Assembly: GCA_934446365.1 (NCBI GenBank)
Contig: CAKSDZ010000001.1
Location: 496,001-560,000 of the forward strand
Source of the DNA: an uncultured Eubacteriales bacterium
GTDB taxonomy: Bacteria; Bacillota; Clostridia; Oscillospirales; CAG-272
Length of the DNA stretch: 64,000 bases
Direction of reading: 5' to 3'
The notes under the pieces are model-generated. The model was given only the letters and a program-made list of their open reading frames with translations. It was not told the origin of the DNA and searched no databases. Made by a program: the position numbers and the translations under genes. Numbering within the stretch: position 1 is the stretch's first letter; each line of letters begins with the position of its first letter. Positions 16,849 through 24,709 of the stretch are shown in pieces.

Positions 16849-17664
16849 ATGAACGATTTTTTAAAATCCCTACTGGACAGTATTGCAAAATTTGCGGCCA
16901 CCGCGGGACTTAGAATCCTCGGCGCGATTCTCGTCCTTATCATCGGCACAAAGCTGATCAAATGGTGCCTGAAACTCATCAAAAAAGGGAAAAAATTCGA
17001 ATCCTTTCCCCCCAATGTTCAAACGCTGATCGTCGATTTGGTCAAGGTCGCCCTTTATGTTCTGCTGATTGTGATTCTCGCGTCGGTTCTCGGAATCGAA
17101 AATGCCTCCATCGCAGCCGCGGTCGCATCCGCGGGGCTCGCCATCGGACTTGCTCTGCAAGGAAGTCTTTCCAATTTCGCCGGCGGAATCATGATTCTCA
17201 TTTTCAAGCCCTTCTCCATCGGAGATTTTATCGACGACGGAACCCACAGCGGAACCGTTACCGATATCGGAATTTTCTACACCACGCTCGAAACGCCGGA
17301 CAATAAAATCGTCACGATTCCGAACGGCACGCTTTCCAATCAATCCGTCACCGATTACAGCACAAAGGAAATCCGCCGACTCGATCTCAAATTCAGCGTC
17401 GCCTATGATTCCGACATCGATCTCGTCAAGGATACGCTCCAAGAGCTTGCCGACGCGCATGAGCTTGTCTTAAAGGAGCCCTCCCCCTTTGTCCGTCTCG
17501 GCGAACAGGGCGACAGTGCGCTCGTCTTTTATCTGCGCGTATGGGTCAAGGCTTCGGATTATTGGACCGTCAATTTCGATATGCTCGAAGCCTCGAAGAA
17601 AATCTTCGACAAACGCGGCATTTCGATACCATTTCCGCAAATGGATGTGCATTTGGATAAATAA
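16849..17664 (+). CDS. MscS family small-conductance mechanosensitive channel
   Basis: 271 residues. Three hydrophobic segments lie near residues 15-40, 55-80 and 85-115. The third contains the Ala/Gly-rich pore helix (AAAVASAGLAIGLALQGSLS) typical of MscS TM3, followed by NFAGGIMILIFKPFSIGDFI. The soluble beta and alpha-beta domains follow (TVTDIGIFYTTLETPDNKIV, IPNGTLSN). It releases solutes on hypo-osmotic shock. TTAGGAG precedes the ATG, and the gene is 19 bases after aspS. A strong terminator begins at its stop codon. Confidence 0.94.
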   Translation: MNDFLKSLLDSIAKFAATAGLRILGAILVLIIGTKLIKWCLKLIKKGKKFESFPPNVQTLIVDLVKVALYVLLIVILASVLGIENASIAAAVASAGLAIGLALQGSLSNFAGGIMILIFKPFSIGDFIDDGTHSGTVTDIGIFYTTLETPDNKIVTIPNGTLSNQSVTDYSTKEIRRLDLKFSVAYDSDIDLVKDTLQELADAHELVLKEPSPFVRLGEQGDSALVFYLRVWVKASDYWTVNFDMLEASKKIFDKRGISIPFPQMDVHLDK

Positions 17665-17704
17665 AGAATAAAAAAGACCGCCAAAGGCGGTCTTTTTTAT
17701 TCTT
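17664..17704. terminator. Bidirectional intrinsic terminator
   Basis: A 19-base perfect inverted repeat (arms 17664-17682 and 17686-17704, loop AAA) with GACCGCC at the base of the loop and T-runs on both strands, between the convergent mscS-type and zinc-ribbon genes. Confidence 0.92.
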
Positions 17705-17706
17705 CC

Positions 17707-18210
17707 TTATTTGATCAATCTGATTTTGCCGATTACCGGAAGCTCCTTTGCTTTGCCGTTCGCCGCATTCACGATTCCGAGAATCGAGAAAAGCAGGAAC
17801 ACCAGCCCCAAAAGAGACAGGATAATATTGAAAACAATTCCAACCCCCGGAATCAGAGAAAGCGCACCGAGTACAATACTGAAAGCAATTTCAATGATCG
17901 CCAAGATTAAGCCTTGGTTGGCATGGAACCTTGCAAACGGAGATTTCGGAGCCGCAATCAGCGGAATCAGAACAAGCCACGACAGATAGGAAAGAATACC
18001 CATCACCTTGTTGGACTCGATATCGGCGGGGTCAAATGCCGAGGTGTCGTCTTTGGTATCGTTGAATTTGTTGAACGCTTCCTCCGCCCGGGCGCCGAAA
18101 TCGCTTCCGTTTTCTTTTTTCTCGGAGGTCTCTCCGACCGTGGCGCCGCAGGACGGACAGGTTTTCGCGTCCTTTTCAAGCTCTGCGCCGCATTTGCTGC
18201 AAAAAGCCAT
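17707..18210 (-). CDS. Zinc-ribbon membrane protein of the DUF4870/TM2-like group
   Basis: 167 residues. The N-terminus is a zinc ribbon (CSKCGAELEKDAKTCPSCGA, two CxxC knuckles), followed by an acidic linker and then three or four hydrophobic segments from about residue 70 to 155. KSPFARFHANQGLILAI matches the conserved RFH-NQ motif of DUF4870 proteins. Molecular role unknown; such proteins are probably membrane-anchored sensors or assembly factors. It is monocistronic, convergent with mscS, with a GGAGG ribosome site. Family assignment is good, function is not. Confidence 0.85.
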   Translation of the reverse strand: MAFCSKCGAELEKDAKTCPSCGATVGETSEKKENGSDFGARAEEAFNKFNDTKDDTSAFDPADIESNKVMGILSYLSWLVLIPLIAAPKSPFARFHANQGLILAIIEIAFSIVLGALSLIPGVGIVFNIILSLLGLVFLLFSILGIVNAANGKAKELPVIGKIRLIK

Positions 18211-18254
18211 AAATTTTCCTCCCTAAAAATGATTTTATATCACCGCAGACATAT

Positions 18255-19409
18255 TTATATCTCCGGAATTTCCACATTCACCTCATGTCCGAGTGCCGCG
18301 GACTTGGCAATGGAATCGATAATCGCCTGATTATAAAGAATCTGGCTTGACGGAACCTCGACCGGTGCCCCGTCGATAGCGTTCAAGAAGGAGCGTATCT
18401 TTTGATAAAACAAGCCGCCGCCCTTATTTTCGACAATCGGAATCGTCGTCTCCACACGGCTTCCGGCGATATCGGTATACAGCGTCATCGGTCCTCCGAC
18501 GGAGCCGTTCCAGCATTCGGTAGACGGAATCCGCAGCGCTGCATCCGTTCCGAGAATCACCGTGTCTCCGGGCGTATCCAAATGCATCGCCCATGAAATT
18601 CTGAAATCAAGAACGATGTCGCCCTCCAACCGGACAAAAGCCGCGGCGAAATCATCGACGTCAAACCGTGCGGCGTCCGCCGGCTTCTGATATTTCGTGC
18701 TGGTTCCGAAATAATTGGACGTGTATCCCGTCACCGTAAGGGGCTTCGGATAGCCGATGGCATTGAGCACCATGTCGAGCGAATAGCAGCCGATATCGCC
18801 GAGCGCACCGATACCGGCGGTCTTTTTCTCGATAAAGGTGCTGTTCGGGATGCCGCGGCGGCGCCCGCCGCCCGTCTGAATGTAATAAATCCTGCCGAGC
18901 ACACCGGATTCCACGATTTCCTTGATTTTGCGCATATTGGCGTCATAGCGCGGCTGGAAACCGATGGTCAGCGCCTTGCCGCTCTTTTTTTCCGCGCGCA
19001 TGATTTCCGCCGCTTCCTCAGTCGTCACGCACATCGGCTTTTCAAGCAGGACGTTGACACCCGCGGAAAGCGCGGCGATCGTACATTCCGCATGGGTCAC
19101 ATTATACGTGCAGATGCTGACGCCGTCGAGATCTTTTTCCCCTTCAAGAAGCGCCTTATGATCGGGATAAAAGTGAATCTTTGACAAATCGAGATCAAAC
19201 TTTTTTGCGAATTTTTCCGCCTTGCCCGGAATAAGATCCGCCAGCGCGACAACGTCGACGTCGGGACAAGCAAGATAGCTCTGCAAATGAGCTTCCGCAA
19301 TCCATCCGGTTCCGATGATTCCGATTTTGTATCTTCTCTCCGAGCTTTTTTCCTCCTGCTCCGCCGCCTGTGTGAACTGGCCGAGCACCTCATCTCCTGA
19401 TTTTGCCAT
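18255..19409 (-). CDS. Gfo/Idh/MocA family NAD(P)-dependent oxidoreductase
   Basis: 384 residues. After about 25 extra charged residues (with KSSERRYK), the Rossmann motif IGIIGTGWIAEAHLQSY appears, then the conserved EKPMCVTTEEA and a C-terminal alpha/beta domain ending in VNVEIPEI. The family oxidises or reduces sugars, inositols or their derivatives with NAD(P). It is preceded by a sugar isomerase-type gene 34 bases upstream on the same strand, so the pair probably handles one sugar-like substrate. ATG at 19409 is chosen because GAGAGG is seven bases away; an ATG six bases earlier is too close. Substrate unknown. Confidence 0.88.
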   Translation of the reverse strand: MAKSGDEVLGQFTQAAEQEEKSSERRYKIGIIGTGWIAEAHLQSYLACPDVDVVALADLIPGKAEKFAKKFDLDLSKIHFYPDHKALLEGEKDLDGVSICTYNVTHAECTIAALSAGVNVLLEKPMCVTTEEAAEIMRAEKKSGKALTIGFQPRYDANMRKIKEIVESGVLGRIYYIQTGGGRRRGIPNSTFIEKKTAGIGALGDIGCYSLDMVLNAIGYPKPLTVTGYTSNYFGTSTKYQKPADAARFDVDDFAAAFVRLEGDIVLDFRISWAMHLDTPGDTVILGTDAALRIPSTECWNGSVGGPMTLYTDIAGSRVETTIPIVENKGGGLFYQKIRSFLNAIDGAPVEVPSSQILYNQAIIDSIAKSAALGHEVNVEIPEI

Positions 19410-19443
19410 ATCCATACCTCTCTTTTCTTAATTTCTATCTGCA

Positions 19444-20271
19444 TCAAAGCAGTTTATTTTCGAGAATATACTTCGCGCTGAGCGCGACCTCCTCCATCTT
19501 GACAGCGCCCGGACGGCTGACGCCGTCCTGCTCGACGATCACCCATTCGGCGCCCGCCTTTTTGCAGGCCTCCATGATTTTCGGAACGTCCTGCAAGCCG
19601 TATCCGACGGGGCGGTAAGAGAAATTCCCCTCTTCCTCCTTGGCGTCGTCCCCGTCGCAGATGAGCTTATACATATTGTTCTGCGGCCGGCCTTTCAGAT
19701 AAAAATCCTTGATGTGAACGGTCGGCGCTCGGCCGGTATACTTCAAAACATAATCGGCAGGGTCCACACCGCCGACATTCGCCCAGCAGGTGTCGATCTG
19801 CGTTTTCAGATATGCCGCCGGTATGCGGTCATAAAGCATATCCAGTGCCAGCTTTCCGTCTATCGTTTTGAATTCAAAATCGTGATTGTGATAGGATACG
19901 ACAAAGCCCGCCTCCGTATACCGCTTCGCCACCGCGGCAATCCGCTCTATCGCCTGCTCAAAGTCCCCGATTACCGGACGCAGAGCTTCCACAAGATACG
20001 GAACCGCAATATAAGGACACCCGATTTTGTGATAGGTCGCCGTCACCTCGTCGAACTTGTTCTCCAAATCATCAAGCGATATATGCGCGGAAACCGGAGT
20101 AAGTCCGTATTTCCGGAGCATTTCGACAACGCGGTCGGCGTCATAGCCGTGCAGTCCGGCAAATTCAACCCCCTCGTAACCCATTTCGCTCACCCTTTTG
20201 AGCGTTCCGTCAAAATCCGCTTTGGCATCCGCCCCCACGGAATAGAGCTGCAAAGCAAGCTTCAAAGACAT
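19444..20271 (-). CDS. Sugar phosphate isomerase/epimerase (xylose isomerase-like TIM barrel)
   Basis: 275 residues, whole length an AP-endonuclease-2/xylose-isomerase-like barrel. MSLKLALQLYSVGADA is the usual opening; metal-ligand candidates are seen in GYEGVEFAGLHGY (Glu), VVSYHNHDFEF (His/Asp), LKTQIDTCWANVGG (Asp) and TVHIKDF (His). Relatives isomerise or epimerise free or phosphorylated sugars, keto-inositols or 3-keto-glycosides. AAGGAGG precedes the ATG. It leads a two-gene operon with the oxidoreductase behind a clear promoter and a leader with two hairpins. Exact substrate unknown. Confidence 0.87.
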   Translation of the reverse strand: MSLKLALQLYSVGADAKADFDGTLKRVSEMGYEGVEFAGLHGYDADRVVEMLRKYGLTPVSAHISLDDLENKFDEVTATYHKIGCPYIAVPYLVEALRPVIGDFEQAIERIAAVAKRYTEAGFVVSYHNHDFEFKTIDGKLALDMLYDRIPAAYLKTQIDTCWANVGGVDPADYVLKYTGRAPTVHIKDFYLKGRPQNNMYKLICDGDDAKEEEGNFSYRPVGYGLQDVPKIMEACKKAGAEWVIVEQDGVSRPGAVKMEEVALSAKYILENKLL

Positions 20272-20285
20272 GCCATCCTCCTTCG

Positions 20286-20328
20286 CGCCTATGTATGATA
20301 GGCGGCTATTGACCGAATCAGTATCGGT
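20286..20328 (-). promoter_or_regulatory. Two hairpins in the leader of the isomerase-oxidoreductase operon
   Basis: Between the promoter and the start codon are two perfect inverted repeats: CGCCTAT/ATAGGCG (20286-20304) and ACCGA/TCGGT (20312-20328). The first sits directly before the ribosome site. They could be an operator or an RNA control element; no known riboswitch class is recognised. Confidence 0.4.
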
Positions 20329-20341
20329 TTATTCTTCGCTT

Positions 20342-20370
20342 ATTTTATCACAGCCGTTATATGAAGTCAA
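20342..20370 (-). promoter_or_regulatory. Predicted sigma-A promoter for the isomerase-oxidoreductase operon
   Basis: On the minus strand TTGACT (20370-20365) and TAAAAT (20347-20342) are 17 bases apart, about 70 bases before the ATG at 20271. From here to about 20550 I see no gene. Confidence 0.65.
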
Positions 20371-20554
20371 CATAAACAGACGAAAAACATCGATATTTTT
20401 CTGCTCAAAGCAAGACTATCAAGGAAATTAAAAATGAAAGATCTACATATTGAGTTTAAAAAATCAACAAGTTTTTCTTTTCTTATTTTTACATAGCCAT
20501 GCTATAAATCATTCACAGCAGATAAGCTATGAAACCCAATTGTACAATAGGCAA

Positions 20555-20584
20555 AGAAGCGACTATTGCCAAATAGTCGCTTCT
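20555..20584 (-). terminator. Hairpin terminator closing the lipoprotein patch
   Basis: A perfect 13-base stem (AGAAGCGACTATT and its complement, loop of four) followed on the minus strand by TTGCC, so the U-run is weak. Flanks are similar to those of the hairpin at 21657-21678, indicating a duplicated gene end. Confidence 0.65.
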
Positions 20585-20593
20585 CTTATTTTG

Positions 20594-20650
20594 TCAGTCG
20601 TTCGACTCCGCCTTATAGCATTTCACTACTGAAAATCCAACAACAATGAA
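20594..20650 (-). pseudogene. C-terminal fragment of a lipoprotein-domain paralogue
   Basis: Directly after the stop of the 227-residue lipoprotein gene, the minus strand reads FSVVKCYKAESND then a stop and a terminator hairpin. This resembles the last residues of the 151-residue lipoprotein (MKVVECYKVKS, stop, similar hairpin with shared flanks), so it looks like the tail of a lost or displaced paralogue. Only about 18 codons remain. Confidence 0.45.
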
Positions 20651-20651
20651 T

Positions 20652-21335
20652 TTAAGAGGTAGGAATAAGAGACGATACATATACTTCTTTTAATATATCT
20701 TTTATCTCTGCACTGCCAACATTAACTGTTTTATTCATGCAAACAGCTTTTACCAAATATCCGTTAATATCAAGCCAAAATTCAGCATAATTTTTTGCAA
20801 GCTCAGGAGATTCGCTCATATCCTCTTTGTATAATAACTTTATACGTCCATTTTTGTCAATCGGGTGATCTGCTATTTTTCCATCTGTCTTTTTCTCAAT
20901 ATAGTCTCTGACCTCTTGGAGTTCTTTTTCATTTAGTGGAAATTCAAATCGATACCAACGGTTCTCCCCATCGATTACATATAGGAAATAAATTGTAGGA
21001 CTCTCTGGGAAATAAGAAATTTTAACTTTTTCTTCCGATCCTGAAATTATAGGCACAGGAAGAGAATCATAAATTTTTAAAAATTCATTTATTTCTGTCA
21101 TAGACAACTCATATTGATCAATTGATTTCATAAAATTCTTTGCAGCTTCTTCACCGTTCTTTATTACAGACCGTAATTGACTAAACTCCGGTTTTGTCAA
21201 TGTTATCATAATAGGCGGTTCCTGATGATTTTCACTATTATTCGTCGTTGTATTATTTTCCGATATATTAGAACCGCAAGACACCAATAGTAATAAGCAC
21301 ATTGTTATCATAATTACAAATTTAATTTTTCTCAT
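20652..21335 (-). CDS. Hypothetical lipoprotein (227 residues)
   Basis: The N-terminus is a lipoprotein signal: MRKIKFVIMITMCLLLLVSCGS, with the lipobox LVSC, so Cys20 is the probable lipidated residue, followed by an Asn/Ser/Thr-rich linker. The mature part is acidic and lysine-rich with no family I recognise. Codon use is clearly A+T-rich compared with the housekeeping genes on both sides, which suggests recent acquisition. It is 22 bases after the 87-residue gene on the same strand. A fragment of another lipoprotein lies immediately after its stop. Surface anchoring is inferred; function is unknown. Confidence 0.8.
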   Translation of the reverse strand: MRKIKFVIMITMCLLLLVSCGSNISENNTTTNNSENHQEPPIMITLTKPEFSQLRSVIKNGEEAAKNFMKSIDQYELSMTEINEFLKIYDSLPVPIISGSEEKVKISYFPESPTIYFLYVIDGENRWYRFEFPLNEKELQEVRDYIEKKTDGKIADHPIDKNGRIKLLYKEDMSESPELAKNYAEFWLDINGYLVKAVCMNKTVNVGSAEIKDILKEVYVSSLIPTS

Positions 21336-21357
21336 ATACTCCTCCTTTTAGTGATGA

Positions 21358-21621
21358 TTAGACAAATGATGTAGTATGGCGAATTGTCATAACAACGGTA
21401 TGTGAATAATCAGAAGAATTTGAACTTGGATTTCCATTTAGCAGATGACCGGACCATATAATTCTCGACAGCCGATTGGTTCCATTACCAAAGCGAGAAA
21501 TAATATCATTTCTAACGGCATCGTCAGTTAAATGAATAGGATAATGATTGCATCCATTGGTTAAATTTCCGGATGTCACCGTTCCCTTACAACTATCTGC
21601 ACAAGAATAGCAATAGCACAT
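21358..21621 (-). CDS. Hypothetical 87-residue protein, possibly a C-terminal gene fragment
   Basis: Begins MCYCYSCADSCKG and ends SSDYSHTVVMTIRHTTSFV. There is no signal peptide and no ribosome site before the ATG (the preceding 15 bases are T-rich), and the ending with SHTVVMT looks like the close of an extracellular domain. It may be the tail of a larger protein whose 5' part has been lost. A terminator-like hairpin separates it from the upstream lipoprotein gene. A+T-rich like its neighbours. No family recognised. Confidence 0.45.
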   Translation of the reverse strand: MCYCYSCADSCKGTVTSGNLTNGCNHYPIHLTDDAVRNDIISRFGNGTNRLSRIIWSGHLLNGNPSSNSSDYSHTVVMTIRHTTSFV

Positions 21622-21656
21622 AAATAAAAAAACTTATAGGATACCATAGCAAAGAA

Positions 21657-21678
21657 GCGGCTATCAGATGATAGCCAC
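21657..21678 (-). terminator. Hairpin terminator after the 151-residue lipoprotein gene
   Basis: GCGGCTATCA (21657-21666) pairs with TGATAGCCAC (21669-21678), one wobble pair, loop of two; weak U-run on the minus strand. Shares GCAAAGAAGC and TATTTTGTCA flanks with the hairpin at 20555-20584. Confidence 0.6.
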
Positions 21679-21694
21679 CTCTCCTCCTATTTTG

Positions 21695-22150
21695 TCATGA
21701 TTTCACTTTATAGCATTCTACTACTTTCATCTCATCATCCCATAAAACACGGTATATGGAACTGTCATTGCTGCTAAAATCAAGAGACCGCATCCCCGAA
21801 GTAGAACTTCCAATAGGCATCCCAATCAGTTCAACTACTTCATAAACAGACATTCCTGGAACAATACGATCAAAGTCTTGGACAAAGTAATTTGAGCTAA
21901 AATCATATTGTTCCTTTTTTACGACTCCTTGCATATCCGAAGAAAATTCAACAACAATGGATTGGTCGCTTTTTTCTTCGATAAATGCATAATTCATATA
22001 ATAAAAACTTTTTTCAGATTCATTTAATTCCCTGAATTCATTGTATGTCATGCCAACTCGAATTTGAGAAAAAATGTCCTTACTTCCCAGTGAACAAGAT
22101 GATAACATTAACAATACGACAATTCCGAAACAAATACTTATTTTTCGCAA
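21695..22150 (-). CDS. Small lipoprotein with tandem SmpA/BLIP-like half-domains
   Basis: 151 residues. The signal MRKISICFGIVVLLMLSSCS has lipobox LSSC with Cys19 as the lipidated residue. Two similar segments follow: IRVGMTYNEFREL and IVPGMSVYEVVELIGMP, each a short helix after a Gly-Met turn. This is typical of SmpA/OmlA and BLIP-like beta-alpha repeats that mediate protein contacts. The C-terminus MKVVECYKVKS resembles the end of the upstream gene's product and of the 20.6-kb fragment. A+T-rich codon use. It starts 24 bases after the stop of the larger gene upstream. Partner unknown. Confidence 0.75.
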   Translation of the reverse strand: MRKISICFGIVVLLMLSSCSLGSKDIFSQIRVGMTYNEFRELNESEKSFYYMNYAFIEEKSDQSIVVEFSSDMQGVVKKEQYDFSSNYFVQDFDRIVPGMSVYEVVELIGMPIGSSTSGMRSLDFSSNDSSIYRVLWDDEMKVVECYKVKS

Positions 22151-22174
22151 ACTTAACCTCCCAATCTTCAGTAT

Positions 22175-23230
22175 TTACTCAACACTGCAATCTTCAACTA
22201 CAAAATGACCGTTCTGGTTTACATATTCAACAATTAACGATTTCCCTCCTTTTAATTCGTACTCCACTACCATTACCCCGAAAGTTAATACTCGTTGTGG
22301 TAATCCTATAATATCTGTTACATCAGAATACGTCATATTTTTTTCAATCTGTAAGGCAGAATTGACTTCAGGAAGATCCGCTTTGAATTTATCCAACATA
22401 AGTTGATCATATAACGCAACACTTCTTCCATTTGAATAAAAATTATTTAGAGGAGTTATTCTGAAAAATCCTACAAATATAGAGTAGTCTGCATAAGGAT
22501 ATGTTCTGTCAGCTGTTTCTGGATCAAAAATTACATTACCTGAAGCGTCTTCATCAATTACATTTCCACTACCAGGTTTATGAGACCATGTGCCATCTGG
22601 ATTCTCTCTATACCAATGATAATCGACGCCTGGAGCTATAACTAAGGCTACTTTATACGAACCTGCCGCGCATTTATCATTTTTATTAACACGCTCAAAT
22701 ATAAAGTTAAGTGAAGTAGAATCACTTCGTACATACTGCTCTACACGTTCTGCCGTTAAATTTTCTCTCGTTAAGCTGTATCCTGAAGCTTCACCGGGCT
22801 GCATAAACCATAAATTATTGGTTTTTGGATAAACCTGATTGTTTAAAGAATAAGCATAACAGTTTGTGGAATAAACTACAGGAGAATAATTCCACAAGTA
22901 TGTATTATATGGCACCTCATAACCAGAAGTAGGAAGAATTATATTAATATTCCAAATCCAAACCCAAGGAGCATTATCATAAGTGATATGTATTCGAACA
23001 GGACCAGCTTTCAATGCTTTAAAATATCCGATACTTTCCCCAATTGTTGCAATATCTGTGGAGTTATTGTTCATGTCAGTGACACTAAATTTAACGGGAC
23101 CATTTCTTCCTATCGTTGAACTATACATAACAGCAGTATAATAAAATTCGCTTCCGCAATTTACAGTTGGGCTATAGTTTACCAAAGCTACACCATCCAA
23201 TGCCCTTTCGTAGCACAGACATACCGGCAC
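22175..23230 (-). CDS. Putative exported peptidase-like protein with SmpA-like tail; 5' end disrupted
   Basis: 351 codons are open from a GTG at 23230. Contents in order: an Ig-like beta region (about 20-100, PVKFSVTDMNNNSTD, VRIHITYDN), a central domain with NCYAYSLNN and DYHWYRENPDGTWSHKPG whose Cys and His could form a thiol-peptidase-type site, and a tail (MTYSDVTDIIGLPQRVL) like the neighbouring lipoproteins. The GTG has no ribosome site. A perfect AAAGGAGGTGAAAGCC-ATG stands 16 bases upstream (ATG at 23246), but in another frame that stops after 24 codons (23172). A signal peptide is therefore lost or frameshifted, and the gene may be dead or wrongly assembled. The peptidase idea is tentative. 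Confidence 0.6.
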   Translation of the reverse strand: MPVCLCYERALDGVALVNYSPTVNCGSEFYYTAVMYSSTIGRNGPVKFSVTDMNNNSTDIATIGESIGYFKALKAGPVRIHITYDNAPWVWIWNINIILPTSGYEVPYNTYLWNYSPVVYSTNCYAYSLNNQVYPKTNNLWFMQPGEASGYSLTRENLTAERVEQYVRSDSTSLNFIFERVNKNDKCAAGSYKVALVIAPGVDYHWYRENPDGTWSHKPGSGNVIDEDASGNVIFDPETADRTYPYADYSIFVGFFRITPLNNFYSNGRSVALYDQLMLDKFKADLPEVNSALQIEKNMTYSDVTDIIGLPQRVLTFGVMVVEYELKGGKSLIVEYVNQNGHFVVEDCSVE

Positions 23231-23246
23231 AGACGATTATCTTCAT

Positions 23247-23617
23247 TGGCTTTCACCTCCTTTTCAACTTTATATTACATATACATTTTAGCATATTTTT
23301 CATTTTTTGTCAATTTAATTTCATTTACACTTGAATAATTTCAGCATTTAATACAATACAATAGGCAATTTACCAACACATTGTCTTGTTTATTTGTTCA
23401 TATTAAATAAAAACATATTTTAAGAAATGATCGTGGTATTTCTGTATTAAGAATAACTTAGAGTCAACTTGGAAAAATGCAAGTTCCATGACACCAGCAT
23501 GCTTAGCTTAATAATTTTACGTTTTATTCGTTGTCGCTTACGAATCCGAGGATGGGATCCGTAAAATATCCGAAAAATATCTACGATTCCGAATTTTCAA
23601 AAACAGCCTTAGAAAAC
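23247..23617. other. A+T-rich intergenic stretch without a recognisable gene
   Basis: Apart from the ribosome site of the damaged gene at its left end, I see no open frame with a start signal, no tRNA and no clear repeat here. Base composition matches the accessory patch to its left, and the patch ends at the tRNA pair. Confidence 0.5.
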
Positions 23618-23646
23618 AAAAAAGTCCGATAAAATCGGACTTTTTT
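23618..23646 (-). terminator. Intrinsic terminator of the tRNA pair
   Basis: AAAAAAGTCCGAT and its complement flank a three-base loop; on the minus strand it ends in a T-run. It lies about 30 bases past tRNA-Trp. Confidence 0.88.
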
Positions 23647-23676
23647 CGGGCAATATCCTTTTTTGTTGCCCTATAA

Positions 23677-23752
23677 TGGCAGGGGCAGTAGGATTCGAAC
23701 CCACGACAAACGGTTTTGGAGACCGCTGCTCTACCAGCTGAACTATACCCCT
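23677..23752 (-). tRNA. tRNA-Trp (anticodon CCA)
   Basis: 76 bases including an encoded CCA. Acceptor arm AGGGGTA pairs with TGCCCCT, discriminator G. The anticodon loop CTCCAAA gives anticodon CCA. The T arm GTGGGTTCGAATCC is standard. It is the second tRNA of the pair. Confidence 0.95.
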
Positions 23753-23775
23753 ATTTATTACGGCGGACAAGCTTT

Positions 23776-23852
23776 TGGTGGGCCTTTAGGGACTCGAACC
23801 CCAGACCGACCGGTTATGAGCCGGTTGCTCTAACCAACTGAGCTAAAGGCCC
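23776..23852 (-). tRNA. tRNA-Met (anticodon CAT, elongator-like)
   Basis: 77 bases with encoded CCA. GGGCCTT pairs with AAGGCCC at the acceptor, so the first pair is G-C as in elongators, not the mismatch of initiators. Loop CTCATAA gives CAT. A tRNA-Ile2 with modified C34 would share this anticodon and cannot be fully excluded. Confidence 0.92.
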
Positions 23853-23946
23853 TCACGGATTCTTGCCGCAGTCGCAGAAAATATTGTATCACGGCAAATT
23901 CTTTTTGTCAATATTTTTTTCGGTTTTCTCCGATTATTTTTCGCCC

Positions 23947-23975
23947 TTGACTTTTTCAGAATCTGCTGATAAAAT
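23947..23975 (+). promoter_or_regulatory. Predicted sigma-A promoter for bioY
   Basis: TTGACT at 23947 and TAAAAT at 23970, 17-base spacer, 35 bases before the bioY ATG. No clear BirA operator was recognised. Confidence 0.65.
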
Positions 23976-24010
23976 ATCAGAGAAAGTTCAAAAAAAGGAA
24001 CATAACAGAT

Positions 24011-24535
24011 ATGCGCAGACATTATATCCTGAAAATCGTTCAAACCGCGATGATGACGGCGATTCTTGCCGTGCTCGCTCAAATCGCCATTCCCACGCCG
24101 TGGAATGTTCCCTTTACGCTGCAAACCTTCGGTGTAGCGCTTTGCGCCTATTTTCTCGGACCTTGGTACGGAACGGCCTCCATCCTCGTATATATCGCGC
24201 TCGGCGCGGTCGGAGCGCCGGTCTTTTCCGGACTGAAAGGCTCCGTCGGTGCACTTGTCGGCATGACCGGCGGCTATATATTCGGTTTTATTTTGATGGT
24301 TCTGCTCTGCGGGCTTGTGTGGAAAACGAAAAACATCCCGGCTATCATTTTGTCTTCCGCCGCCGGACTTCTGCTCTGTCATCTCCTCGGCGCGATATGG
24401 TTTTCCATCGTCGGCGATACTACGATTTGGTACGCGCTTTCCGTCGCCTCCCTTCCGTACCTTCTCAAAGACGTCGTTTCCGTTGTCGGCGCTTATTTTC
24501 TTGCCAAAAAACTCCGAAAGCATATCCACGATTAA
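24011..24535 (+). CDS. bioY: BioY biotin transporter, substrate-binding (S) component of an ECF transporter
   Basis: 174 residues with about six hydrophobic segments. WNVPFTLQTFGVALCAYFLG is the BioY hallmark near residue 35, followed by ALGAVGAPVFSGLKGSVGAL and SLPYLLKDVVSVVGAYFLAKK. BioY captures biotin and works with the general ECF ATPases and EcfT, which are not in this window. It stands alone with its own promoter, suggesting uptake rather than synthesis of biotin, since no bio biosynthetic genes are near. AAAGGA precedes the ATG. Confidence 0.93.
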   Translation: MRRHYILKIVQTAMMTAILAVLAQIAIPTPWNVPFTLQTFGVALCAYFLGPWYGTASILVYIALGAVGAPVFSGLKGSVGALVGMTGGYIFGFILMVLLCGLVWKTKNIPAIILSSAAGLLLCHLLGAIWFSIVGDTTIWYALSVASLPYLLKDVVSVVGAYFLAKKLRKHIHD

Positions 24536-24558
24536 AATGCTGCCGCGACAAAATTATC

Positions 24559-24587
24559 TTGACACAACGTCCTACAAGGCGTATAAT
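24559..24587 (+). promoter_or_regulatory. Consensus sigma-A promoter
   Basis: Exact consensus TTGACA (24559) and TATAAT (24582) with a 17-base spacer. The roughly 115-base leader to the gene at 24710 contains a CTGTC/GACAG dyad around 24648-24664. A promoter this close to consensus usually means strong or tightly repressed transcription. Confidence 0.85.
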
Positions 24588-24709
24588 GCTTTTGATTATG
24601 TTCAGAATCCCTTTCTGAAAGACAGATAACCATGTCCCTTAGAAACTGTCCTATATGACAGCAGTCACAGCAAAGCAATCGATCCACGACGGAAAGGATA
24701 AAAGTTAAT

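Noticed and set aside
20555..21678. The two similar hairpins considered as terminal inverted repeats of an insertion sequence
   Set aside because: They are in the same orientation, each follows a gene end, and no transposase lies between them.
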